Source: Melieria omissa
Taxonomy: Eukaryota > Arthropoda > Insecta > Diptera > Ulidiidae
Reading direction: 5' to 3'
DNA: 64,000 nucleotides
Assembly (NCBI GenBank): GCA_963971225.1
Contig: OZ020267.1
Coordinates: 90,447,648-90,511,647, forward strand
Shown: piece by piece, positions 52,801 through 58,340 of the stretch
Numbering within the stretch: position 1 is the first letter of the stretch
Layout: each line of letters starts with the position of its first letter
Made by a program: the position numbers and the translations under genes
Notes under the pieces: model-generated
What the model was told of the DNA's origin: nothing
The model's input: the letters and a program-made list of their open reading frames with translations, nothing else
Databases searched by the model: none

Positions 52801-53376
52801 AGTGTTTCCAGTATAAATAAAAAAGCTGTAATCAGGGCAGTAAAACAAATACCATCTACGACGACGGGATACACATCTGCTAGTACAATTGCAAAGACAG
52901 TTGCAGCGGCCGCTGTTGCGGCAAAGTCATCGAATTTGCCAGTAGTGTCATCCAAATTTCACAGCACTGTCTCTGTAGCTGGTCAAAAGCTCTTAACGCC
53001 TATCAACTCAACCAAGCGAAGTGCTGCAAAAAAACCCACCAGTAATGCTGAGCTCCTCAATAGTGGCGGCCGAATTTTACCCTCAACAACTTCTATTTCG
53101 CAGCAAAGTGAAAGCTGCGCAAAGAAAGTGTTATCAAGGCTAGCTTCATCCACAGACTTCAGATCCTCACCAGTGACTGTGCCACTATCAGCAGCAGGAG
53201 CTTCAAAGCAAAAGTCTGCTGCCTTGAATGCACAAGCATTGACACCAACCGCCGCGAAAAATTTTTTAAATATTCGCCCAGTGGATAACAAGGGCCCCTC
53301 TGGTACGGGTGTCTACATTATAGAGGCTAATATTAATCAGAAGAAAATAGCTGTTGGAGCGCCAACCAAGAGGTAA
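17314..53376 (+). CDS. XNP: XNP/ATRX-type SNF2 chromatin remodeller, 18 coding exons
   Basis: A nuclear DNA-dependent ATPase of the ATRX class, which remodels nucleosomes in heterochromatin. Exons: 17314-19286, 20595-20763, 21308-22162, 22226-22392, 22598-22788, 22928-23065, 23129-23304, 23383-23463, 23535-23627, 23686-23736, 23804-24030, 25102-25196, 25253-25560, 25617-25738, 25797-26005, 51277-51304, 51360-51426, 51490-53376. All introns are GT-AG, all phases agree, and the sum is 6837 bases (2278 aa). An in-frame TGA just before 17314 fixes the start. Walker A GLGKT is near residue 993, DEGH near 1126, LTGTPIQNN near 1153, and the last helicase motif FRLGQR lies in exon 13. The joins to exons 16-18 cross a 25.3 kb transposon-filled intron and rest on phase and splice sites, not on transcript data. 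Confidence 0.88.
19659..20495. mobile_element. Inverted-repeat element in XNP intron 1
   Basis: 837 bp with ends TAGCCTATTTCCACTGAGC and the inverted GGCCCAGTGGAAATAGGCTA. Subterminal motifs (GAGTTAACTC, AAATGCATTTAA, TTAACTGCAG type) recur in both arms. A 3 bp GTA on either side (19656-19658, 20496-20498) is a possible target duplication. The short open frames inside (19756-20123) look incidental. Confidence 0.65.
21308..26005 (+). CDS. XNP: XNP-like gene, exons 3-15: SNF2 ATPase/helicase core
   Basis: Exon 3 begins SDQEIMTEKQ and ends inside the ATP site (GCILAHCMGLGKTLQ). Exon 4 gives VLVLCPKSTVMNWADEIKRW (motif Ia region). Exon 6 carries VVCDEGHIIKN (motif II) and ILTGTPIQNNLKE (motif III). 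Exon 7 has YSMVNFIKPLFLG, a typical ATRX/RAD54-class sequence. The C-terminal helicase lobe spans exons 12-14: IFSAFVAVLNVVEYF, YYRLDGKT, ISARAGGQGINLIGANRVII, SWNPSNDQQNIFRIFRLGQR. Exons 14-15 continue with AELAELYT and HEHDSLLENKVEQELSEQEK, which match the segment after the helicase in ATRX. Both catalytic motif sets look intact, so the enzyme is probably active. Confidence 0.93.
24146..24903. mobile_element. Harbinger-like MITE in XNP intron 11
   Basis: 758 bp with inverted ends GGGCCGTTTACTCAACTTAC and (minus strand) GGGCCGTTTTCTCAACTTAC, flanked by the 3 bp duplication TAA (24143-24145, 24904-24906). Both ends also contain stacked AAAGTTCACTTTA-like motifs. GGG-starting ends with a TWA duplication are typical of PIF/Harbinger elements. 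No transposase is encoded. Confidence 0.8.
26044..26386 (-). mobile_element. Internally deleted mariner-type element
   Basis: 343 bp with inverted ends CACTATGATCAATAAGTACC and its complement, flanked by TA (26042-26043, 26387-26388). The minus-strand frame 26290-26093 (65 residues) contains WIKRWHMCIASDGAYFEGDK, which matches the C-terminal end of mariner-family transposases. The catalytic part is gone, so this is a deletion derivative that would need an enzyme in trans. It lies 38 bases into the giant XNP intron. Its ends differ from those of the mariner at 42980-45921, so it is a different family. Confidence 0.82.
26531..30179 (-). mobile_element. LINE, family L1a, 5'-truncated, nested in the Gypsy LTR
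   Basis: Flanked by the 11 bp duplication ATTTGTGGAAT (26520-26530 and 30180-30190). The minus-strand frame runs from 30175 to 26648 and is interrupted only by one in-frame TGA at 27841-27839. It starts inside the endonuclease (ALIQEPWI, then SSAYMPFEGEE, IIGCDANAHH, SDHNRIVFSV), continues into reverse transcriptase (SPGPDGVIPAML, FIPKAGK, FLDIEGAFNNV, AYADDVTIL), RNase H (IFTDGSKMEEGTGAG, CVDSQAALKAL, CWVPGHSGVAGNEAADEMA) and a CxxC...HxxxxC knuckle. It ends with CCTAACCTAACCTC. The missing 5' end would hold ORF1 and the start of the endonuclease. Confidence 0.93.
26648..30175 (-). pseudogene. LINE ORF2: endonuclease, reverse transcriptase, RNase H; one premature stop
   Basis: A frame of about 1175 codons with a single in-frame TGA (27841-27839) between the RT thumb region (IVWWPATDTRSD) and the connector to RNase H (MKVQRLAAMG). 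Residue order from 30175: APE-type endonuclease about 1-230, reverse transcriptase about 330-780, RNase H about 900-1020, zinc knuckle near the end. The two parts (778 and 393 residues) are exactly in frame. The protein would make and integrate cDNA at a nicked target. Its N-terminal truncation makes function unlikely even without the stop. Confidence 0.9.
30660..31733 (-). pseudogene. G1 Gypsy integrase region
   Basis: Minus-strand frames 31702-31307 and 31212-30679. The first has MNALADMLSRPP, the usual end of RNase H, and an HH-type zinc-binding start (YHNDSSAGHYGID). The second contains core-type sequence (IASRWTELFPL, YGVPRRLKSDNGVQFIS, HPEANPVERRNRDLK), where the DNG and E positions fit the D,D35E catalytic triad. 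The frames are offset near 31212-31307, so the ORF is broken there. A stop also lies just upstream, at the edge of the SINE insertion. Confidence 0.82.
31745..32995 (+). mobile_element. SINE-B copy, 5'-truncated, interrupted by a foldback DNA element
   Basis: SINE-B core and tail occupy 31745-31919 (GGCAAACCTCTGAGAG...GGCTGTCGTGCCAATC); the TTA-rich remnant of its tail lies at 32975-32995. The whole is flanked by the 11 bp duplication TAATGTTGAAT (31734-31744 and 32996-33006) within the Gypsy pol frame. The tRNA-like head is missing, a 5' truncation typical of target-primed insertion. The DNA element at 31920-32974 entered the tail later. Confidence 0.82.
31920..32974. mobile_element. Foldback DNA element, about 1.05 kb near-perfect palindrome
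   Basis: Arms 31920 to about 32400 and about 32486 to 32974 are inverted copies over nearly 480 bp, with a spacer of about 85 bp. The outermost ends read CACGGTGCAAC and (minus strand) CACTGTGCTAC. The flanking TTA at 31917-31919 and 32975-32977 may be a 3 bp duplication. Long shared blocks include CTAGTTACGAAAAAATAGC and GCAGTTTTGGTCCAATTC. There is no transposase; the open frames at 32495-32764 and 32556-32744 are the two arms read in opposite directions. The superfamily is unassigned. Confidence 0.85.
33007..35131 (-). pseudogene. G1 Gypsy reverse transcriptase and RNase H region
   Basis: Minus-strand pieces. At 35131-34708 are the RT start (MLEKGILEDCESAWSSPVV). At 34630-34360 are STLDLQSGYHVKI, FGLRNAPATFQRHMD and the catalytic AYLDDLIIC. 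At 33640-33329 are KYLGHIVTPEG and SWYRRFIPHYAEIAKPL. RNase H is at 33195-33007 (YTTTEREALAIVW, LKTDHQPLKWLF). The TTAA-flanked element at 33643-34355 splits the RT; the frame reads on after it. A further offset lies between 34630 and 34708, near FCRIDYR-type sequence expected of the family, and another in 33260-33329, so the protein is dead. Confidence 0.85.
33643..34355. mobile_element. TTAA-flanked non-autonomous element in the Gypsy RT
   Basis: 713 bp with inverted ends GGGGAGGTTCTTTC and (minus strand) GGTGAGGTTCTTTC, flanked by TTAA (33639-33642 and 34356-34359). The TTAA duplication fits piggyBac- or Kolobok-type enzymes. Inside, GGTATAAGCCATA and its inverse TGGCTTATACC recur at about 34072 and 33928. 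No transposase frame is present. Confidence 0.85.
35144..36772 (-). mobile_element. SINE-B copy, full head, interrupted in its tail by a foldback element
   Basis: On the minus strand the head starts at 36772 (GAACCGCCGTGGCTCAGTTG), followed by an A-poor linker, the SINE-B core (about 36640-36545) and the tail ending GGCTGTCGTGCCAATCAATT near 36455. Flanking copies TCAGGTGATAGT (36773-36784) and TCAGGTGGTAGT (35132-35143) form a 12 bp duplication with one mismatch. The TTAA-flanked foldback at 35154-36446 sits in the AT-rich tail. Confidence 0.8.
35154..36446. mobile_element. TTAA-flanked foldback element, 1.29 kb
   Basis: Terminal inverted repeats CCTTCACACTGTCAC / GTGACAGTGTGAAGG, flanked by TTAA (35150-35153 and 36447-36450). 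Most of the interior is a long palindrome: the block around 35200-35400 (TTTTTGAGCTAAGTTGG, AGGGATGAATGGGGTTTCAG) returns inverted at 36050-36240. A unit of about 130 bp containing AGCTGCCATAGAAACGATCG is tandemly repeated at 35405-35530 and 35568-35698 and appears inverted at 35760-36030. No coding capacity. Confidence 0.88.
36785..38006 (-). pseudogene. G1 Gypsy gag and protease region
   Basis: Minus-strand frames 38004-37573, 37535-37080 and 37158-36785. The first follows the LTR directly and has a Thr/Pro-rich start (MATPTPTSTPTPTQTP) and a capsid-like stretch (FERLMQVVSTR, SKVEEFVSAITTFK). The second carries two CCHC-type zinc knuckles (CGFCRKNGHTEDKC and CYGCSTPGIIRANC), the second with an imperfect spacing. 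The third has LIGADFMQQAGIMLNM, the end of a retroviral-type aspartic protease; the DTG/DSG part was not found. A primer-binding-like TTGGCGCCCAAC directly follows the LTR on the minus strand, resembling the tRNA-Lys type. Confidence 0.78.
38007..38100 (-). repeat. G1 Gypsy 5' LTR, internally deleted
   Basis: Only 94 bp, against about 472 bp for the 3' LTR. The outer part (TGTAGCAGAGCCCTC to CATCTGTATTTC) and the last part (AAATACGTCAACCGCTTCC) are kept, but the middle with the TATA box is missing. This copy could not start its own genomic transcript. Confidence 0.78.
38106..38499. repeat. AT-rich degenerate tandem array and hairpin
   Basis: About 38120-38395 holds five degenerate copies of a unit with the consensus ACGTTGCnnNATAACT followed by poly(T) (for example at about 38170, 38250, 38300, 38338 and 38382). 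At its right is an inverted pair of about 23 bp (38402-38424 and 38475-38498, TATGAATTRATTTTTAATTG). It is intron DNA without coding capacity. Confidence 0.6.
38500..39073 (-). mobile_element. Probable solo LTR of an unassigned family
   Basis: 574 bp beginning TGTGGTGAGTTAGG and ending GGTACCACTACA, flanked by ATAT (38496-38499 and 39074-39077). On the minus strand a TATA-like CGCTATAAAGAAGG occurs near 38560. TG...CA ends, a 4 bp duplication and a promoter-like motif together suggest a solo LTR. It shows no similarity to the G1 or G2 LTRs, and no second copy lies in the window. Confidence 0.55.
39128..42795 (-). mobile_element. Truncated G2 Gypsy: 5' LTR and gag start, LTR split by a LINE
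   Basis: On the minus strand the LTR begins at 42795 (TGTAACGATTAGG) and continues after the nested LINE (39573-42476) to 39468 (TTCGTAACA). A primer site TGGTGTCAGAAGTGGGATT follows, complementary to the 3' end of tRNA-Leu as far as I recall it. The gag N-terminus (39400 to about 39135) is closely similar to that of the copy at 46120-51175: KLEL, DQLKKELAAWNLPTAGGK-like SAP region, then the Ala-rich AAAAAPLQALDMS. Similarity stops near 39128; the rest of the element is missing. Confidence 0.82.
39573..42476 (-). mobile_element. LINE, family L2a (RNase H-bearing, TAA tail), nested in G2 LTR
   Basis: Flanked by the 12 bp duplication TTTCTTGTCTTT (39561-39572 and 42477-42488). The minus-strand order is: end of endonuclease and linker (42465-42193), reverse transcriptase (42149-41289: KSPGPDGIFPALLQ, FIPKAGKKDPL, FLDIEGAFDN; catalytic GYADDIVIL at about 41240), then 41163-39637 with RNase H (ISWYTDGSLTEEGTGIG, ILSDSQAAIKAL, WVPGHTGIEGNERADELA) and a CxxC...H...C knuckle (CRFCLQENETAIHILGEC). 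It ends in a short (TAA)n tail, as in I-type LINEs. At least three frameshifts exist, one in a run of C at about 41325-41333 right after CPQGG. It is 5'-truncated. Confidence 0.92.
42796..42979. other. Residual XNP intron DNA
   Basis: About 180 bp of AT-rich sequence between the truncated Gypsy and the mariner; no feature seen. It is one of the few pieces of the giant intron not assigned to a transposon. Confidence 0.4.
43005..43775 (-). pseudogene. Mariner transposase, catalytic domain
   Basis: 256 residues of DD34D transposase. The triad motifs are MDETWIHHF (about 43625), HQDNAPCHKS (about 43345) and YSSDLAPSDYWL (about 43240), with 34 residues between the second and third Asp, diagnostic of mariner. 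The WVPRLL-type hallmark appears as KWVPRLLTPEQK near the start. The part ends with YFFAKRILAKKCVLIS. This portion has no stops or shifts; the gene is broken only by the LINE tail at 43781-44471. Confidence 0.9.
43781..44471 (-). mobile_element. LINE 3' fragment inside the mariner transposase gene
   Basis: Flanked by the 8 bp duplication CAAATGTT (43773-43780 and 44472-44479). The minus strand encodes the end of a LINE ORF2 (SAFVRSRLEYAAFIWNP, INRLERVQKKFLKFAL, CPALLSLINFFVP) with a stop near 43893 and ends in a (TAAA)n tail at 43781-43812. The motif order after RT, without RNase H, fits CR1/Jockey-type elements and differs from the L1a and L2a families here. Confidence 0.88.
44480..44801 (-). 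pseudogene. Mariner transposase, N-terminal DNA-binding part
   Basis: The frame opens MNSKQFRVLIYHCFLMKKNT and shows two helix-turn-helix regions typical of mariner: ECQEWL...RTICYWYAEFKRGR and KVKVGEIADILKISAGSVHTI. It runs in frame into the LINE fragment, so the open frame 44801-43893 is a chimera of 302 codons: about 110 from mariner, the rest LINE reverse transcriptase C-terminus. The chimera is accidental. Confidence 0.87.
44925..45885 (-). mobile_element. LINE 3' fragment with RNase H, in the mariner 5' region
   Basis: On the minus strand it begins within RNase H (IFTDGSRTEDGSGSG near 45850, SVFQAEVHAIL near 45745), then after a frameshift near 45650 continues as 45648-45031: LTWVPGHAGIVGNE, a CxxC...H...C knuckle (CPACGEDVETAEHFLC) and a poly(A) tail about 44930-44955. 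It is 5'-truncated. The tail type and sequence differ from L1a and L2a, so this is a fourth LINE family. No clear target duplication could be read. Confidence 0.82.
45924..46115. other. Residual XNP intron DNA
   Basis: About 190 bp between the mariner and the complete Gypsy copy. It contains an ACTGATTCC-type AT-rich stretch and a C-rich run (CCCCCCCTGGGG at about 46081); no feature recognised. Confidence 0.4.
46120..46557 (-). repeat. G2 Gypsy 3' LTR
   Basis: 438 bp; starts TGTTACGAAGACTAG and ends CTTATCGTTACA. On the minus strand a TATA-like ATAAAAGG lies near 46325. Confidence 0.93.
46553..48126 (-). pseudogene. G2 Gypsy RNase H and integrase
   Basis: Frames 48126-46966, 47182-46829 and 46819-46553 on the minus strand. 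RNase H shows FVLDTDASGHSIGGVLSQ, YYSRVLSKPERNYCVTRRELLAVL and LRTDHAALRWLLNF. Integrase follows: HNDSSGGHLGITKT (HH zinc region), CDRCSAAKG (CC), the core start FERIAMDVAGPFPT, then in the next frame HSDHGRNFES, and finally ERFNRTLEEYLRKVVG. D, D and E positions are visible, but frame changes near 47000 and 46830 break the protein. Confidence 0.87.
48113..49242 (-). pseudogene. G2 Gypsy reverse transcriptase
   Basis: Frames 49242-48508 and 48568-48113. Motifs: KVIEPSSGPWCSPVVLVKKK, FCVDYRKLNDVTEKDSYPLP, TLDLRSGYWQVELADKDK, then after one frameshift near 48555 the block CNAPATFERLMERVL, catalytic VYLDDIIVMGK and KCSLFQNEVKYLGH. All core RT motifs are present; the single shift separates the palm halves. 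Confidence 0.88.
49287..50659 (-). pseudogene. G2 Gypsy gag with SAP-like N-terminus
   Basis: The minus-strand frame starts at 50659: MVNLELLKVDQLKKELAAWD followed by LPTAGGKEELQLRLREA, which fits the helix-bend-helix of SAP DNA-binding domains. An Ala-rich linker ends at a TAG (50396); the truncated copy at 39128 has CAG there, so the stop is a recent change. From 50392 a long coiled coil follows (REMSAQMAAKLENAN, then KVEHLETRVEHLDKRVDDLD), then capsid-like sequence to 49781. The zinc knuckle CWVCGQQGHISR lies in 49673-49287. Protease-like sequence should lie between about 49430 and 49200 but is not clear. Confidence 0.8.
50736..51175 (-). repeat. G2 Gypsy 5' LTR
   Basis: 440 bp; starts TGTTACGAATACTAG. 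Directly to its left, on the minus strand after the LTR, is TGGTGTCCGAAAGGGGATT, a mutated form of the tRNA-Leu-type primer site seen intact in the copy at 39128-42795. Confidence 0.92.
51277..53376 (+). CDS. XNP: XNP-like gene, exons 16-18: C-terminal region
   Basis: Exon 16 (51277-51304, 28 bases) encodes EIREAPNMD, exon 17 (51360-51426) encodes PQNNFLATQIPHYLSSSLSG, and exon 18 (51490-53376) encodes 628 residues beginning MSTFLNYGSHLAPYIQSL. An acceptor at 51359 (TTTGTTCAG) keeps the frame open; the more obvious one at about 51380 would give a stop. Exon 18 is rich in Ser, Asn, Thr and Gln with an Ala run (TVAAAAVAA, about residue 474 of the exon) and ends IIEANINQKKIAVGAPTKR. No domain is recognised. 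It could be called as a separate gene starting at 51490, but the phase match and splice sites favour one transcript. Confidence 0.8.
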
Positions 53377-53881
53377 TTAAAGAAATGCATAAGTAACTTT
53401 TATGATAGCCAACAGCAAGATTAGGAACCCGCAATCATCCGTGTTTCGTGCCAATTTCTACACGAATTTTTAGCTTCGATTGTCTTACTTTTAGAGGCTT
53501 GTCATTTAATTTTTTTTTTCGATATACACGGACTCCATACATGTGCAGTGTTCGCAATCATTCCGTGTGGTAAAAATATTTTGTATTATTGGTTTCCATA
53601 CGGAATACTGTTTTATTGTTTTATTAACTGGAAACTTTGTATTGTTTTTTCCACGTTATCGATATTTTTTGAGTTTTTTCCACAACAGTTTTCAGAATGT
53701 AATAATTTGTACTATTTTCTGATGTAAAACCAGAAATATTAATTTCCACAGGAATAAATCACTTGTCTAACAAACACTAATTGAAAATCTCAGAAATTTC
53801 GCTAATATGCGTACATATGCATTCTAATTGACCTAGAGGTACCCCTCGTTTAGATTCTCTTTACACATATGCAAATTGTTG
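53377..53881 (+). terminator. Presumed 3' UTR of the XNP-like gene with polyadenylation signal
   Basis: Non-coding sequence after the stop codon. AATAAA at 53753-53758 is a good polyadenylation signal about 380 bases past the stop. No other feature is seen up to the LINE at 53882. Confidence 0.55.
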
Positions 53882-55290
53882 TACTTACTTAACTGGCCAT
53901 AACAACCCGTTATCGGGTTACGGCCTGCCGCAAAACTTCTCTCCAGGCGCCTCTGCTTTGCGCGCGCCTTCTCCAGTTAGTAACACCAAGGGATGACAGG
54001 GCCTCTTCAACTTGGTCCTTCCACCGGAGACACGGCCTCCCTCTTCGCCGTCGACCTCCAACCAACGCATCGAACACCTTTTTCGCCGGAGCTTCGTCGT
54101 CCATGCGGCAGACATGACCGAGCCAGCGTAGCCGCTGGATGTTTATTCGCTGCGCTACGTCCATGTCCTTATAGAGCTCATACAGCTCGTTATTGGTTCG
54201 TATACGATAGTCGTCACCAACACGAACAGTGCCGAAGATTTTGCGAAGTACCTTCCTCTCGAACACTCCAAGGGCCGCTATGTCGTTTCGTGTCATTGTC
54301 CATGCTTCAGCGCCATAGAGGAGCACGGGCAAGATAAGCGTCCTATAGAGTGCAAGTTTTGTCGGTCGAGAGAGGTCTCTACTTCTCGATTACCTACCGA
54401 GACCGTAGTAGCACCTGTTGGCAAGAGTTATCCTTCGCTTTATCTCCAGGCTGACATCATTGCTGCTGTTGATGGCGGTGCCAAGGTAGACGAATTCCTT
54501 GACAACTTCAAAAGTATACCTGTCGGCCTCGACGTGTGACCCTAGCCGCTGCGAGTCCCTGCGTGTAGACAGCATATACTTCGTCTTGCCCTCATTTACC
54601 ACCAGACCCATTTTGACAGATTCTTTTTCGATAGCCGCAAAGGCAGCGGTGACATCTCGCTTGTTACGTCCGAAAACATCAATGTCATCAGCGTAGGCAA
54701 GGAGCTGGACACTTTTGTTGAAAATTGTGCCATTACGATGTACACCGGCCTTGCGCAGAACACTCTCCATGGTGAAGTTGAAGAGGTCGCAGGACAAAGG
54801 ATCACCCTGTCTGAAACCTCGAACGGTATCAAAGGGGTCGGAGAGGTCACTTCCAATCTTGACGGAGCTGCGCTTATTGCTCAAAGTCTCACGTCAAAGT
54901 CTCACGAGCAGGGATACCAAGTTCAGACAATGCGGCATATAGGCGATCCCTTATCGGGCTATCGAATGCTGCCTTGTAATCGATGAAGAGATGGTGTGTA
55001 TCGATTTGATTCCCATGGGTCTTCTCCAGGATTTGGCGTAAAGTGAATATCTGGTCGATGGTGGACTTACCAGGTCTAAAGCCGCACTGATAAGGTCCAA
55101 TCAGCGCCTTGGCGAGTGGCTTTAATCTTTCACATAGTACGCTCGTCAGGACCTTGTATGCAATGGGAAGTAGGCTTATACCCCTGTAGTTGGCGCATAT
55201 TGTTGGGTCGCCTTTCTTCAGCACAGGACAAAGGGCACTGAGGTTCCAATCGTTGGGCATTCGTTCCTCCAGCCATATTTTGCAAATGAG
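53882..55290 (-). mobile_element. RTE-like LINE fragment
   Basis: Flanked by the 11 bp duplication GCAAATTGTTG (53871-53881 and 55291-55301). The minus strand carries reverse transcriptase: LCPVLKKGDPTICANYRGIS and CGFRPGKSTIDQIFTLRQIL (55305-54889), RGFRQGDPLSCDLFN and catalytic LLAYADDIDVFG (54884-54390), then after a shift the C-terminal region (54332-53910: PVLLYGAEAWTM, IQRLRWLGHVCRM, GRPCLRWKDQVEEAL). It lacks RNase H, ends with a short GTAAGTAC-type tail and is 5'-truncated. The motif style fits RTE or a related clade; I am not certain which. Two frame breaks make it inactive. Confidence 0.85.
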
Positions 55291-55301
55291 CAAATTGTTG
55301 C

Positions 55302-56937
55302 ACAAAAATTAAAAAAAAAGCTTTCATTGTTTCTGCACTCTGAACTTTTTTGCGAATTACTCTTGGATTTTGCAACATAAAATCACAGAATAAACAGTAA
55401 TACAGAAAACGCATCTCATACAAATTCAAAACTGTTAAGGGGTCGTAATATTACGACCACTGTTAATTGAATATTACGTCCTCTGTTATTAACATTACAA
55501 ACAGCACTAGACAGATTTCGTTTCTGTTATATCACAGAACAAACAGCACAGAGATTAGAAAAAAGTAATGATTGCATGCGGCTCCGCGAAGCATTTAAGG
55601 GAAAATAGCATCCTCTGTGGTTGCTGTTGTTGTCGGACAAAACGAAATGCCAATTCTTCTTACATATATGGGAGAAGAGCAGTAAGCTATGGTTGTTGTT
55701 ATTGTTGCCGGCTAGGAAATGAAACATTGAATTTTAATTATTTTTGCTTTGTGGTTCATTCTGCGTGCAGCGCAGTGCGTACATACGCTGTCGGAAGCAA
55801 TTTTACGACGGAGTGTAGCGTGCAAAAATATATGAGAACGAATGTCAATCGATTTAAAAAGTCACTACGTTAGAAAGATATCACACTATTTTTAATATTG
55901 ATGATAGCTAAACGGGTTTTTTCAATCGTTATGTACGAAATAACTTTTAAACTGTGGATTTACATTCATACATATATCGAAAAAAAAGCAAAACAAAAAA
56001 TGTATTCTGCCATCATTCGGGATCGTCGTTGCTTATTTACTTTTTCCACAGATAACTCATCATATAGATGTCCATTTTCATTCGACGAAAACGGCACCAA
56101 AATTTCAAGCTCTGAATTAATAATGTGTTGCAAAATTGTGATACAATATGATTGGCTGCGGCGCCAGCAGGTCTATCCTTTGCGTCGGCGTAACTGTATT
56201 GCGACAATGTAGTGACCGCTGAATAATTCAATTCGTTCTGGCAAATTGTGCCGGTCTTCTTCTTCTTGTTTGCAAAAAGCAACAAATTAGAGGGCAGACT
56301 ACATTTCCAAATTCAGAATATTAAACTCGAATAGAATAGAAAAGATTTCTGTACATACATATATAAAATATAGAATTACGAGGGGGAAATACCCTCCTTT
56401 ACCCATATCTAGGTACGCCCATGAGTGCCTGTCATTTTCAATCGAATCTTTTCGCAGTATGGTTGCTTGTAATCGTAAGCTGCGCTTGGTTGATTGATTT
56501 TAAAACTTGCGAACAATTATATGTGTCTCCAAAACCAAACAATGCACCAATCAAGAGATCTAGAAACCAAATTAATTTTTCATTGACATTGTTTTCACGG
56601 GTCGTAAAAAAAGGAATATATTAAAACAAAGCCGTTAAAATCTTAGCAGCTACAGTAAGGATCGAACCGCGAACTCGTCGTCCGAGACACTCCCGCTTAT
56701 GCGTTTGACCATCAACACTCAATTCCTACTGGCTGCTTAAAAAGTATGATAACAGACAAGCGCCGTTTTGACTAAAAATCACATATTCCTGTATCTCAAA
56801 ACAGAGCACAATGCGTGTGAAGCGGTGTCTGTGTGAGTGACATTAGAGGCCCAAAAGCTCTTATCGAAGGCCAAATTTGTAGAACTTTTTGACACATTTT
56901 TTCTTGGCCGCTGGACATCTACATATAAGGTCCGTTT
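55302..56937. other. Spacer without recognisable genes
   Basis: No homologous protein was recognised; open frames of about 100 codons (55568-56212) have AT-rich composition and no motifs. A palindromic GGTCGTAATATTACGACC occurs at about 55440-55457. Confidence 0.4.
56641..56726 (-). other. tRNA-like sequence, probably a SINE head or tRNA relic
   Basis: The minus strand has a B-box GGTTCGATCC preceded by GACGAGTTCGC, and upstream TTGATGGTCAAACGC, which loosely fits an A box. I could not fold a proper cloverleaf with a clear anticodon stem, so I do not call it a functional tRNA. Confidence 0.35.
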
Positions 56938-57130
56938 CATAATTATAACGCCACTCAAATTACCTGAATATCTCGAAAACCAACAATGATATCAACAAAG
57001 CGTCTTCTGATAAAATTGCACTGGCTAATAGAGCAATTTTATTATAAAAAAAAATTTAAAAAATCATGGCTACTTCTTTATTAGAAAGACTTTTTTATAA
57101 ATTCAGTGTTTCATATTTATAACGCCACTT
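56938..57130 (+). repeat. Tc1 left inverted repeat with two internal direct repeats
   Basis: Outer motif TTTCATAATTATAACGCCAC at 56945-56964 and inner motif TTTCATATTTATAACGCCAC at about 57110-57129. The inverted partner is 58341-58544. These direct repeats are the expected transposase binding sites in IR/DR elements. Confidence 0.85.
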
Positions 57131-57215
57131 GCCAAAAATTTAATTTTTCAAGTCATAGCATGCAGTTTATTTACATAATGATTTAGGTAGTAAAAAATTA
57201 ATCATTTTGTGTACG

Positions 57216-58294
57216 ATGCCGCGCGGAAAACGTTTAACTGAAATCGAGAAGGGACAAATCCTCGCGTTTAAAGAGGAAAAAGTGGGGATTCGCGAAATTG
57301 GGCGCAGGATTCGTGGCTCCTACGGGCTCCTAAGGGTTGTCCAAAATTTTTTGAAGGACAAAGACTCCTACGGCTCCAAGAAACGTTCTGGGCGAAAAAG
57401 AATGTTGAATCAACGCAGCGAATCCCATATCATACGCGAGGCAAGCAACTCTTCACAAACGCTGAGGCAACTAAAAAGCACTTGTGACGTCAGTGTGTCT
57501 AGGACAACAGTCTGGCGCACCATCCAACGCTCTCAAAACATCACATATGCCAAAATGAAGGCTGCGCCCAGACTTTTGGCCCGTCATAAAACCGCTAGAC
57601 TCACATTTGCTCGTCAGAACATAGGTCGCGATTGGAAAAAAGTAAGTTGAAATAGTTTTAAATTGGTTATGGTGGTTGGTATGGTTGGATGGTTGGTTGG
57701 TAATGCTTCTTCTTGTTTTAGGTAATTTTTTCCGATGAAAAAAAATGGAATTTGGATGGGCCGGACGGATACCATGGCTACTGGCGAGACTTGCGGAAAG
57801 AACCGGAAATTTTCTCCAAACGGAATTTCGGTGGGGGAACAGTGATGGTCTGGGGTGCAATTTCATTCGAAGGATGTCTTGAACTGCAGTTTACATCGAG
57901 CCGAATGAAAAGCAGTGACTACATTGGCGTGCTGCGCATGAGTCTACTTCCATTTTTGAGGCAACAGACATCCAATGACCATGTATTCCAGCAGGACAAT
58001 GCCGCCATCCACACAAGTCGCGAAACCATGACTTGGTTTTCAGCCAATAATGTGGAAGTTATGGATTGGCCGGCCTGCTCCCCAGACCTCAACCCCATCG
58101 AAAATTTATGGGGAATTCTAGTTCGTCGCGTCTACGCAGGAAATAAACAATTTAACACCGATGTTGAACTAAAGGCTACGATTCTCAAAGAATGGTACAA
58201 CATCGATGTAAATTTAACACAAAAATTGATTCACAGTATGAATGATAGAATATTCAATGTTGTGTTAAATAAAGGAAAGCAGTTACAAAACTAA
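57216..58294 (+). CDS. Tc1-family transposase, two exons
   Basis: Exons 57216-57641 and 57722-58294 give 332 residues, the usual Tc1 length. The intron (57642-57721, 80 bp) is GTAAGT...TTTTAG, phase 0. The protein begins [14 protein letters not shown], with a paired-type double helix-turn-helix over about residues 1-110 ([29 protein letters not shown]) and a basic linker (SKKRSGRKR). The catalytic triad is DD34E: D147 (IFSDEKKW), D234 (QQDNAAIH) and E269 ([12 protein letters not shown]), with exactly 34 residues between the last two. No stop or shift is seen. I chose the ATG at 57216 because Tc1 proteins typically start MP(R/K)GK. Confidence 0.93.
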
Positions 58295-58340
58295 CCATGT
58301 GATTTTATTCTTCTTGAAAGCTTTTTTGCCTACTTAACAC

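Noticed and set aside
52905..52950. Ala-repeat as a sign of a homeodomain-type transcription factor
   Set aside because: Only a short Ala run in low-complexity sequence; no DNA-binding domain is visible.
51490..53376. Separate gene beginning MSTFLNYGSHLAPYIQ
   Set aside because: Two small upstream exons with good splice sites and matching phase link it to XNP exon 15, and the total coding length is an exact multiple of three.
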